The notes below the pieces were generated by a model. The model was not told the origin of the DNA, ran no database searches, and saw only the letters and a list, made by a program, of their open reading frames with translations. The translations under genes were made by a program, and so were the position numbers. Shown here one piece after another: positions 36,205 through 44,598 of a stretch of DNA of 57,902 bases. The stretch's first letter is position 1. Each line of letters starts with the position of its first letter. The stretch covers positions 1 to 57,902 of the forward strand of contig JAQTNA010000027.1 in NCBI GenBank assembly GCA_028714035.1, in the 5' to 3' direction. This DNA comes from Rhodocyclaceae bacterium. GTDB taxonomy: Bacteria > Pseudomonadota > Gammaproteobacteria > Burkholderiales > Rhodocyclaceae.

Positions 36205-37331
36205 TAGGGGATGCTGATGCCGGCGACGCTGCTATACAACTGCTCGTAGCGGCGCATCATCGTCTCCATCGAGAAACGCGCACGCACGTCCTCCTGGTTC
36301 GCCCTGCCGAGTTCGCTCCTGAGCGACGGGTTCTCCACCAAGCTCCGCAGCGACAGGGACAGTCCCTCTTCGTCGTTTGAGCCGGTCACAAAGCGTCGGG
36401 ATGCCTCGGGCAGCATTTCCCGGCAATCGCCCACATCGGTCGCGACGCAGGGCAGCCCTGCCGCCATGGCCTCGATGAGCGAGATGGGGAATTGCTCGCT
36501 GAATGACGACAGGGCGAAGATGTCGAATAGCCCGACATAGTCCTGGGGCCGCGGCACGAAGCCGGGCAGCACCAGCCTGTTTTCCATGCCACATTGCCCA
36601 GCGGCATGCATGATGGCCCGGGTCTGGTCGCCTTCACCGACTATGACCAGACGGATGTCATGGTCGGCGGCCACTCGCGCAACGGCGCGCACCAGCAGGG
36701 GAAGATTCTTGACCTCGCTCAGTCTCGCCACCGTGCCGATGACAATCTCGCCGGGACGACGGGTGAAGCCCGGTATCGCGTCGGCGTGGGGTGGTTTCGA
36801 GAAGAGGTCGACGTCTATGCCGTTGGGGAGGTAAGCGACGCGGCGGGAGGGTTGCTTCCAGGCCTCGCGGGCAATGGTCTCCAGGTTGCGGGAAACCACG
36901 ACGATCCTCGATGCGCCCGGATAGGCCAGACGGCGATAATACCGCCGCAGCGTTTCACGGCGCGAAGTTTCGCCCAGCACGAAACCCTCCTCATGATGCA
37001 CCAGCAAACGCCGGCCGAAGAGCCGGTTCGCCAGCAGGACGTCCATGGCGCCCCAGTTGTAGGTACAGACCAGATCCACCCGCTGCGCTCGAAGATACGC
37101 CCCAAGGCGCCGCAGCCGGGACCACATGCCGGGCTCCTTGAGCGGCATGTCGTGAACGTAGGACACCGGAGCCTCTGCCGGAAGCAGCGCCCGCGCGCCG
37201 TAATTGCCGTCATGCGCGCAGATTTGGTGTTCGACGTCCGGACCCCAGTAGTCAATCATCCTCGTCACGCGGATCTGGGGCCCTCCGACGTTGAACGTGG
37301 AGAAGACGTGCAAGAGGCGCGGGCGTGCCAT
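36204..37331 (-). CDS. Glycosyltransferase, GT4 family
   Basis: The 375-residue GT-B enzyme begins with PRLLHVFSTFNVGGPQIRVT. The donor domain contains LVIVGEGDQTRAIMHAAGQ and ALSSFSEQFPISLIEAMAAGLPCVAT. It lies 6 bp after the oxidoreductase-epimerase fusion and is the last gene of the minus-strand block, so it is probably co-transcribed with it. It likely adds a sugar made by that fusion enzyme or its partners; the donor is unknown. Confidence 0.87.
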   Translation of the reverse strand: MARPRLLHVFSTFNVGGPQIRVTRMIDYWGPDVEHQICAHDGNYGARALLPAEAPVSYVHDMPLKEPGMWSRLRRLGAYLRAQRVDLVCTYNWGAMDVLLANRLFGRRLLVHHEEGFVLGETSRRETLRRYYRRLAYPGASRIVVVSRNLETIAREAWKQPSRRVAYLPNGIDVDLFSKPPHADAIPGFTRRPGEIVIGTVARLSEVKNLPLLVRAVARVAADHDIRLVIVGEGDQTRAIMHAAGQCGMENRLVLPGFVPRPQDYVGLFDIFALSSFSEQFPISLIEAMAAGLPCVATDVGDCREMLPEASRRFVTGSNDEEGLSLSLRSLVENPSLRSELGRANQEDVRARFSMETMMRRYEQLYSSVAGISIP

Positions 37332-37337
37332 GGCGGC

Positions 37338-39470
37338 TTACTCCAGAAGCGCGTGCGCCGGAACGACCAGTGCCTTTTCGATGAAGGCATTGCGATCCTG
37401 AGTCGGCGTCCAGTTCAGTATGCGCTCGGTTTCCGAGGTGTCGAATTGAGCCGGCATGCCTCGCGACATGAAATCGCGCGAACTCGGCTTCTGTACCTTC
37501 TTGCCGCCGACGGTCTTGATTGCCCACTTGCCCCACTCGATCGCCATTTGGAAGCCTACGGACTGGGGATGGAACTTGAGGGGGCGACCGAGAAGCTGCT
37601 TCAGTTCATCCATGTATTCCCGGGCGGACAGGCGTACCGGGCCGACAATGTTGTCGGTGCGGCCGTTGACCGCGCTGCCGGCCTTGAGCGCGGCCACGAT
37701 CGCCGAGGCTGTGTCTTCCACCAGCACCAGTGGCAGGGGATTGTTGCCTTGGTTCCAGCCAAGGCAATGTTGTTCATTGTTGAACAAGCCCACTCCGGAG
37801 TGGAAAGGTGAGGTTCCCAGGCCTACGACCACCCCGGGGCGCTGGATGGTGACCGGAAGCCCCTTGTTCTTGTGCATTTCGAGCAGGGCCCGTTCCGCTT
37901 CCCCCTTGGCATAGCTGTAGTCACCCCTGCGCTCACCTTGGGGGTCGCAGGGTGTGGATGGAAGTATGGTTTCGGACGCATCACCCAGGTAAAGACCGGC
38001 AATGGAACTGACGAATACCAGCAGTTCCACCTTCTTCTCGAGGCAGACCTCGCCTATCGTCGTCGCCGAACCGGCGAGCAGGCTGACGATGCCCTGGCGC
38101 GTGCTGGCACCGCCGCCGTGCGCCAGATTGACCACATACCTGGCGCTGCCGATGCCCCGCACGATGTCTTCTCGCCGGGAAACATCCCCCCGAACGATGG
38201 TCACCTTCGGGTCGTTGAAGAACTCCGGCAGACCACGCGCGCTTCGGCCGATGACGCCGACGCTGTAGCCGGCATCGAGCAATTGCTGCACCACGTGCTT
38301 GCCGATAAAGCCCATGCCGCCGAATACGGCCACGTCGTAGTGCGGTACCGGCAAGTCCGGCGCCAACAGTTTCGCCGGATTCGGCACCGGGTCGGTGGAG
38401 ACACCGGCCTGGCGGGCGATGTCCATGCACAGATCCACCATGTCTGCGCCGAATTGCCCGTCTGCCAAGGGCGCACGCCCCGAGCTTACGGCGTCATGGA
38501 AGTCCTGAACGCAACCGAGGAGGCTCTGGTAAAAAGCGTCGGAGCGCGGCGCCAGCTTCAGTTGGGCGCCGACATAACGGCTGATGTTCGCAATGGATTG
38601 TGAGATCAGGGATTTTCCCAGCGCCGCCTGGCTCAGGGCATTGTCGCCGGCTTCCAGATAGCGTGTGCGGGTATGCCGGGATACGCTGTTCTTGTTGCCG
38701 TCGACCACCACCACCCCGTCGTCGCATACTGCCGTGAGCTGCCAGATGGGGAAGTTCTCACCGAATGCCATATGCAGCTGTGCGTTGCCCCGCGTTCCCT
38801 TGAGGGTGACGTCGAAACTCTTGTGAAAATTGACCGACGGGGCAATCTCCTTGGCCGGCGCGGCAGAGGCCGACAATATTTCGGCACGGCCGATCAGATG
38901 AATGATCTGGCTCAAGGGATGGACGATCTGTTCCAGAATGATGTTGGAGGGGCGTTCAAACATCCAGTGACCGAACTGCTTGGTGTTCAACTGGGCCAGC
39001 GGTACGGCGACCACCAGGGAGACGAAGCGGACTCGTCCATAGCATCCGGCATCCAGTTCCTTTTTGAACCTGACCATGGCCGGGTGAAAGATGTAGTTCT
39101 GGCCAGCCCCCAGCGTCACGCCCTTCTCGGCCGCGATGTCCAGCAGTTGCTTGGCCTCGTCCGACGTGACGCTGATGGGCTTTTCCATCAGGCAGTGAAC
39201 GCCTGCCTTCAATACCTGCGTGCCGACGGGCGCGTGCAGATTCGGAGGCACCAACACATGCGCGCGGTCGAAGGCTTTGGCCGCCAGGGCTTCCTCCAGG
39301 CTGGTGTACACCTGGGTGCCGTTGCCGACCAGGGCGGCGAGCGCCTCCGCGGCCTTCCGGTTGGGATCCACCACGGCGGATACCGTGACCCCTGGCGTGG
39401 CCTTGAGTGCTTCCAGATGGTCGCGGGAAATGCGTCCCGCGCCAATCAGACCAACCCGATTGTTTTTCAT
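37338..39470 (-). CDS. Fusion of Gfo/Idh/MocA oxidoreductase and NAD-dependent SDR epimerase
   Basis: The 710-residue protein joins two nucleotide-sugar-type dehydrogenases. Residues 1-360 form a Gfo/Idh/MocA oxidoreductase: RVGLIGAGRISRDHLEAL binds NAD(P), MEKPIS (95-100) carries the conserved EKP, and a long substrate domain follows. Residues about 378-700 form an extended SDR: FGGMGFIGKHVVQQLL (383-398) and the YSYAK catalytic pair Y518/K522. Both active sites look intact. The ATG at 39470 has GGAG 11 bases upstream. The fusion could channel a keto-sugar intermediate from oxidation to reduction or epimerisation. It is 141 bp downstream of the asparagine-synthase-like gene. Confidence 0.9.
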   Translation of the reverse strand: MKNNRVGLIGAGRISRDHLEALKATPGVTVSAVVDPNRKAAEALAALVGNGTQVYTSLEEALAAKAFDRAHVLVPPNLHAPVGTQVLKAGVHCLMEKPISVTSDEAKQLLDIAAEKGVTLGAGQNYIFHPAMVRFKKELDAGCYGRVRFVSLVVAVPLAQLNTKQFGHWMFERPSNIILEQIVHPLSQIIHLIGRAEILSASAAPAKEIAPSVNFHKSFDVTLKGTRGNAQLHMAFGENFPIWQLTAVCDDGVVVVDGNKNSVSRHTRTRYLEAGDNALSQAALGKSLISQSIANISRYVGAQLKLAPRSDAFYQSLLGCVQDFHDAVSSGRAPLADGQFGADMVDLCMDIARQAGVSTDPVPNPAKLLAPDLPVPHYDVAVFGGMGFIGKHVVQQLLDAGYSVGVIGRSARGLPEFFNDPKVTIVRGDVSRREDIVRGIGSARYVVNLAHGGGASTRQGIVSLLAGSATTIGEVCLEKKVELLVFVSSIAGLYLGDASETILPSTPCDPQGERRGDYSYAKGEAERALLEMHKNKGLPVTIQRPGVVVGLGTSPFHSGVGLFNNEQHCLGWNQGNNPLPLVLVEDTASAIVAALKAGSAVNGRTDNIVGPVRLSAREYMDELKQLLGRPLKFHPQSVGFQMAIEWGKWAIKTVGGKKVQKPSSRDFMSRGMPAQFDTSETERILNWTPTQDRNAFIEKALVVPAHALLE

Positions 39471-39611
39471 GTCAAACTCCAAATGGTTATGGAACCGGTA
39501 GTGGCCGCTTGGGAACTGCCGGTGTCGAAACTTGGGATTACCTGTGCTTGAGTGCGCGCCGCATGCCTGTCGCCATTCCGGCCGGCGCAATGAACGAAGG
39601 CCACCTTGTCC

Positions 39612-41342
39612 TCATTCATGAGCACAACGATAGGACGGAGCATGGTGTCTGAGCCACTGTTCCATCATCATCATGATCCAGACCATCTCGCCGTAATAAC
39701 CTGGATGGTCTGAAAGGTGTTCCGTCAACAAGCTATCAATGAACGCGTGGCGCACAAGACCCCGGTCGGCGAGGTTGTGCAGGGATTCTTCCGCCAGGCG
39801 CTTGAGCGCGGCATGGCGAGTCACCCAGACCCCGAACGGCAGGCCGAAGCCGTGCTTGCTCTTGGCGAGTATCTCGTCCGGCAGGAATCCGCGCAGGGCT
39901 TCCTTGAAGAACCAGCGCAACTTCAGGCCCTTGAGCTTGTAGTCCGGCGGCAGGCGCAGGGAGAAATCCAGGATGCACTGATCCAGGAGCGGGAAGCCCA
40001 CCGCCACGCCGGCCAGGTTCGCGGTGCCGCAGACCTTGGGCAGGTCGTTATCCGCCAGGGTGTAGCGCCAGTCGAAGGCGAGCATCCGGTTCACCAGGGT
40101 GGCGCCACGGGCCTGCTCCCAGACCTCCCTTTGCTGGACAAGTGGGGCTTCGGTGTCCACTTGAGCCAGGAAGCCTGGCGTGAGCACTTCCGCAAGCCCG
40201 AGGCGACTCAGCAGGTTGTAGGTCTGGGTCCGGTCCGGCATGGGAACCCGGGCTTGCGCCACATAGCTGGCTCCCTTCCTGAGCAGGGGGATGTCTTTGA
40301 TATAAACGGACAGAGGTTCCAGCACCTTGTGCCGCAAACCCGCCGGAAGACCCCAGTACCAGTCGAAGACCCGCTGCTTCGCGTAGCGGGTATTGCCGCA
40401 GAATAATTCGTCGCCGCCGTCGCCGGCCAGCAACTTCTCGATGCCATCCTCCCGCGCCATCCTGGCGCAAAAGAAGGCAGGCAGGGCGGACGAATTGCCG
40501 AAGGGCTGGTCGTAGTGCGAGGCGACTTCCGGTATGCCCCGCACCAGGTCTTCGGGCGTGATGTAGTACTCGTGGTGCTCAGTGCCGAAATGTCTTGCCG
40601 CAATGCGGGCGTACTCCATCTCGTCGTAGCCCTGAGCGTCGAAGCCGATGGAGTAACAGGCCGCCGGCCGGCCGGTGACTCTGGTGAGCATGCCGGCCAC
40701 GCTGGAACTGTCTGTACCGCCGGAGAGAAAGCAGCCGATGCGCCGGCCATCCAGTTGATTGCGAACGGAAGTTTCCAGGAGCTGGAGGAATTCCGATTTC
40801 AGTTCCGGGAAGGAGCCCGGACGAGTTTCCTCGAACTCCGGTATCCAGTAGGGTGCCAGCGTCAAGCGGCCTTTCTCGAACTGGGCGGCGTGGCCGGGGG
40901 GGAGGCGAAGAACCCGGCGAAAGATGGTGCGCGGCGCCGGGATGACGTGGAAATAGAAATAGTCGTAGATCGCCTGCGGGTCAATCTCGCCATGCGTTCC
41001 GGCGACCTGGTCGGCGCGTTCGGCGCAGCGCAGGGTGTCGCCTTCTATCCGGTAACACAGGCTGCGCACGGCAAAGCGGTCGACTGCCAGGAAGAGCCGG
41101 TCCGCGTCCACGCGCACGGCAACGGCGAAATCCCCGGAAACAGTGCGCGGAGCCTCGGTGCCCCGCAGGGCGAACGCGCGGCGCCAGGCGGCCAGATCAC
41201 CTTCCTCCTTCTGGAGGCGGGAAAGGTCGGCGTCAGCGAAAACCGGTTGACCAAGGGAGAATTCTCTTTCTCCCGTCGGTTCGGCCTCGGTGCCCCGGGG
41301 AGCACCCACTGCGGCACCGGCTGCGTTGGCGACTGAAGTCAT
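39612..41342 (-). CDS. Asparagine-synthase-like protein lacking the glutaminase Cys
   Basis: The 576-residue protein has an intact ATP-pyrophosphatase domain: FLSGGTDSSSVAGML with the loop at 207-212, and LLAGDGGDELFCGNTRY. The N-terminal class II amidotransferase region is shortened and has no MCG start or Cys2. The start is MTSVANAAGA, and the remaining glutaminase-like fold begins near residue 70 with SGDFAVAVRVDADRLFLAVD. It may therefore use free ammonia or, like beta-lactam synthetase and lasso cyclases, an amine other than ammonia. It sits next to a PLP decarboxylase that could make such an amine. The ATG at 41342 has only a weak Shine-Dalgarno. Confidence 0.85.
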   Translation of the reverse strand: MTSVANAAGAAVGAPRGTEAEPTGEREFSLGQPVFADADLSRLQKEEGDLAAWRRAFALRGTEAPRTVSGDFAVAVRVDADRLFLAVDRFAVRSLCYRIEGDTLRCAERADQVAGTHGEIDPQAIYDYFYFHVIPAPRTIFRRVLRLPPGHAAQFEKGRLTLAPYWIPEFEETRPGSFPELKSEFLQLLETSVRNQLDGRRIGCFLSGGTDSSSVAGMLTRVTGRPAACYSIGFDAQGYDEMEYARIAARHFGTEHHEYYITPEDLVRGIPEVASHYDQPFGNSSALPAFFCARMAREDGIEKLLAGDGGDELFCGNTRYAKQRVFDWYWGLPAGLRHKVLEPLSVYIKDIPLLRKGASYVAQARVPMPDRTQTYNLLSRLGLAEVLTPGFLAQVDTEAPLVQQREVWEQARGATLVNRMLAFDWRYTLADNDLPKVCGTANLAGVAVGFPLLDQCILDFSLRLPPDYKLKGLKLRWFFKEALRGFLPDEILAKSKHGFGLPFGVWVTRHAALKRLAEESLHNLADRGLVRHAFIDSLLTEHLSDHPGYYGEMVWIMMMMEQWLRHHAPSYRCAHE

Positions 41343-41515
41343 GTCAGGCTGGATTGCATTCCAATCGAAACCCGAATACTAACATTGCCTTGCAAGTGGC
41401 TCATAGCCCAAAGGGCAGTCGGGTCCGTCGCCGCCAAGCGAATATCTCGATCAGGGAATGGCCGGGGAACGGGCGCGGCGCAGGGAAAGCGGGCTGTTGC
41501 ACGCCGCGGCCAGCA

Positions 41516-42757
41516 TCATACCAGCACTTCGATGGGGGCCGGGTGACTGAGAAATCGGGAAGGGCTGGCGGTGAGGCCGTAGGCGCCGGACTGGAATACC
41601 ACTACCAGGTCGCCTTCTTCGGCCTGGGGCAGTTCGATGCGGTCGGCAAGGAGGTCGAGCGGGGTGCACAGGGGGCCGACGACGGAGGCAGTTTCCCTTT
41701 TCTCCCCATTGATGCGGTTGCCGAGGACTACCGGGTAATTCTTGCGGATAACCTGGCCGAAATTGCCTGAGGCGGCGAGGTGCTGGTGCATGCCGCCATC
41801 CACCACGAGGAAGAGTTGGCCCCGGGAAAGCTTGCGCTCGATGACGCTACAGACATAAAGGCCCGCTTCGCCGACAAGATAGCGCCCAAGTTCGATGGCC
41901 AGTTGCGCGCCGGGCAAGGCCCCGGCAACGCGGGATAACAGGGAGTCGAGGCCGGCACCTATGGGGGCAAGGTCCAGCGGGGCGTCGCCGGGGAAATACG
42001 GGATGCCGAAGCCGCCGCCGATGTTGAGCAGCCTGACCGGAGCCGGCGCAAACTGTGCCAGGCGGATGGCAAGTTCCACGGATTTCTCCTGTGCTTCACA
42101 AATGGCTTCCGCCTTCAGGCTTTGGGAACCACAGAACAGGTGAAAGCCCTCGAAGGCCAGCCCAGCCTGTCCGACTTCCGCCAGGAGTTCGGGAACCTTC
42201 TCGGCATCCACGCCGAATTGCTTCGGGCCGCCTCCCATCTTCATGCCGGAAAGTTTCAATTCGAAATCCGGGTTGACCCGGATGGCGACCCTGGCAGCCA
42301 TCCCCATCCGCGCGGAAAGTTCCGCCAGAAGGCGTGCCTCGTGGGCGCTCTCGACATTGAGCAGGATCCCCGCGGCAACGGCACGCGCCAGGTCACGCTC
42401 CTGCTTCCCCGGGCCCGCGAAACTGATGTCCTCGGGCGCCATGCCGCTGTCCAGTGCCACCCTCATTTCACCGGCGGAAGCCACGTCCAGGCCGTCCACC
42501 AGGCGTGCCATATGGCAGACCAGCGCCGGCATGGGGTTGGCCTTCATGGCATAGTGCAGTTTCACTTCCGCCGGCAGGGCTGCCCTCACCTGCGCCACCC
42601 GGGCGTCCAGCAGGCTTCGGTCATAGGCGTAGAAGGGCGTCGCGCCCACTTGCGCCGCGAGTCGCGTCAGCGGAATGCCACCGATCTGCAGGCAGCCGTC
42701 CACGACCGGAAACTGGGTCATGGGAGAATGAGCGGGGGGGGGCGGCTTGGATATCAT
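41516..42757 (-). CDS. XrtA-associated PLP-dependent decarboxylase (fold III)
   Basis: The 413-residue enzyme belongs to the alanine-racemase-fold decarboxylases related to diaminopimelate and ornithine decarboxylases. The PLP lysine is K72 in KLHYAMKANPMPALV. Other features are the glycine-rich NIGGGFGIPYFPG, the GPLCTPLD motif with the active Cys, and SGAYGLTASPSRF at the C-terminus. It matches the exosortase-A-associated decarboxylase family, whose substrate is unknown. The start is set at the ATG at 42757; a TTG at 42763 and an ATG at 42721 are in frame. It lies 40 bp after the AMP ligase. Confidence 0.9.
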   Translation of the reverse strand: MISKPPPPAHSPMTQFPVVDGCLQIGGIPLTRLAAQVGATPFYAYDRSLLDARVAQVRAALPAEVKLHYAMKANPMPALVCHMARLVDGLDVASAGEMRVALDSGMAPEDISFAGPGKQERDLARAVAAGILLNVESAHEARLLAELSARMGMAARVAIRVNPDFELKLSGMKMGGGPKQFGVDAEKVPELLAEVGQAGLAFEGFHLFCGSQSLKAEAICEAQEKSVELAIRLAQFAPAPVRLLNIGGGFGIPYFPGDAPLDLAPIGAGLDSLLSRVAGALPGAQLAIELGRYLVGEAGLYVCSVIERKLSRGQLFLVVDGGMHQHLAASGNFGQVIRKNYPVVLGNRINGEKRETASVVGPLCTPLDLLADRIELPQAEEGDLVVVFQSGAYGLTASPSRFLSHPAPIEVLV

Positions 42758-42797
42758 GGTCAAAGGGGCGATCAGAAACTATGGATGGTTCGTGCGT

Positions 42798-44399
42798 TCA
42801 GGACTGGAAAAGGTTCTGGAATTCGCCCGAGAGGGCCTTCCGGTCTATCTTGCCGTTGGGATTGCGCGGCAACGGGCCGCTACGGATGTCAATCCGGTGG
42901 GGAATCATGTACGCGGGCAACCGTTCGCGGCAGGCGGCCAGCAGCCTGTCCGTGACCAGATCGGAGCCCGGTCTGGGCGTGGCGATGACCACGATGGCGT
43001 GGCCCAGGGTCGGATGAGGCACGCCGAAGGCCGCTACTTCCCCTACCAACTGGGTGCTGTACAGGACTTCCTCGATCTCCGTCGGGCTGGTGCGATAGCC
43101 GGAGGTCTTGATCATCTCGTCCCGCCGGCCGATGAAATAGAGGAATCCTTCCTCGTCCATACGCACCGTGTCGCCCGAAAATACCGCCATTTCCGGCAAT
43201 ACCAGGCCGGATTCCCGGCCTGCGACGCCCACGGGCAGGGGTTTGTAGCGTTCCGCGGTTTTTTCCGGATCGTTCCAGTAGCCCATGCCTACCAGGGCGC
43301 CCCTATGGACCAGTTCTCCCGGCTCGTTCGGTGCGCTGGGTGTGCCGTCTTCCCGCAGCACCAGGATTTCCGCATTGGGAATAGCCTTGCCGATGGAATC
43401 CGGACGGCGATCAAGCTCCTCCGGAGCGAGATAGGTGGAGCGAAACGCCTCCGTCAGGCCGTACATGAGAAAGGGGCGGGTACGGGGCAGGGCCGTGCGC
43501 AGTGCCTTGAGGGTTTCCAGGGGCATGCGCCCCCCCGTGTTCGCTATGTAGCGCAGATGATCCGTGACCTGCTCCGGCCAAGTCTGCTGCGAAAGCTGTA
43601 TCCACAAGGGCGGGACGGCGGTAAGGCCCGTCACCTTCTCCTTCGACACGGCCTTCAATACGTCGCGGGGCAAGAGGTAGTTCAGCAGCACGATCCGGCC
43701 GCCGGCATGAAAACCCGTGGTGAGTTGGCTGAATCCGGCGTCGAAGGATAGAGGCAGTGCCGCCAGCAGCGTGTCATGGGCCGTGTTTTCGAGATAGCTG
43801 GCGACGCTCTTGGCTCCGATCACCATGTTGCGGTGGGATAGCACCACGCCTTTGGGTTTTCCCGTGCTCCCCGATGTATAGAAAATTCCGACCATGTCGG
43901 TGTCTATGACACGATGGCCAGGTTGGGGTGGAGCGGCCAAGACCTCATCCCAGGAAACAGCCTCGACACCATGAAGGGCTATGTTTTCAGGAATGGCCTC
44001 GCCGATGACGATGACGTGGCGCAGGTCATGACACTGGGCGATGACGCTCGCCAGGACCGCCAGGCGCTCCGCCGAGGTGACCAGCACCCGAACGTTGCAG
44101 TCGCGCAGGATGTACCCCACCTGTTCCGGTTTGAGCAAGGGGTTCAGGGGCACGAACGCAGCCCCGGCTGCCGCGGAGCCGAAGGCGCTTATGACCGTCT
44201 CGAAGCGCTTTTCCAGGTAGATGCCGATTCTCTCCTGGCGGGCCACCCCAAGGCTTACGAGGCCTGCCGCAAAAGAGGCAACGGCTTGCTGCAACAGGGA
44301 GTAGGGCAAAGACCTGTCGCCAAACGTCAGGGCGACTCGTCCGTCATCCCGCTCCGCGGAAGCAGAGATCAGGTGATGCAGGAGAAAGCTGGAATTCAT
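42798..44399 (-). CDS. XrtA-associated AMP-forming acyl ligase
   Basis: The 533-residue enzyme is a member of the ANL superfamily. The core motifs are all present: GIFYTSGSTGKPKGVVLSH (A3), LMYGLTEAFRSTYL (A5), GDTVRMDEEGFLYFIGRRDE (A7) and PRNPNGKIDRKAL (A10, with the catalytic Lys). It adenylates a carboxylic or amino acid and loads it on a thiol, either CoA or a carrier protein. It matches the exosortase-A-associated ligase family. An acyl carrier protein is encoded at 52229 in the divergent operon, and a decarboxylase lies directly downstream. Substrate unknown. Confidence 0.92.
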   Translation of the reverse strand: MNSSFLLHHLISASAERDDGRVALTFGDRSLPYSLLQQAVASFAAGLVSLGVARQERIGIYLEKRFETVISAFGSAAAGAAFVPLNPLLKPEQVGYILRDCNVRVLVTSAERLAVLASVIAQCHDLRHVIVIGEAIPENIALHGVEAVSWDEVLAAPPQPGHRVIDTDMVGIFYTSGSTGKPKGVVLSHRNMVIGAKSVASYLENTAHDTLLAALPLSFDAGFSQLTTGFHAGGRIVLLNYLLPRDVLKAVSKEKVTGLTAVPPLWIQLSQQTWPEQVTDHLRYIANTGGRMPLETLKALRTALPRTRPFLMYGLTEAFRSTYLAPEELDRRPDSIGKAIPNAEILVLREDGTPSAPNEPGELVHRGALVGMGYWNDPEKTAERYKPLPVGVAGRESGLVLPEMAVFSGDTVRMDEEGFLYFIGRRDEMIKTSGYRTSPTEIEEVLYSTQLVGEVAAFGVPHPTLGHAIVVIATPRPGSDLVTDRLLAACRERLPAYMIPHRIDIRSGPLPRNPNGKIDRKALSGEFQNLFQS

Positions 44400-44598
44400 A
44401 AATTATCGCATCGGCTGGCAGAAGTATTCCTCCATGAGGCGGTTGCCCCAAAAGGAACTCCGAGATTATATGCAGTTTCACGGGGCACTGGCGGTGGCTT
44501 TGGCGCGACGTGCCATGAAATCGGCGCCAGGAGCCGGTGATCCCCAGCCCATGCCAAGACGGACCGGCCGGGGGCGGCAGTCTCTGTGGCGAGGTCTG

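Noticed and set aside
39612-42757. Lasso-peptide or RiPP cluster
   Set aside because: The asparagine-synthase-like protein resembles a lasso cyclase in losing Cys2, but there is no leader peptidase, recognition protein or precursor gene nearby.
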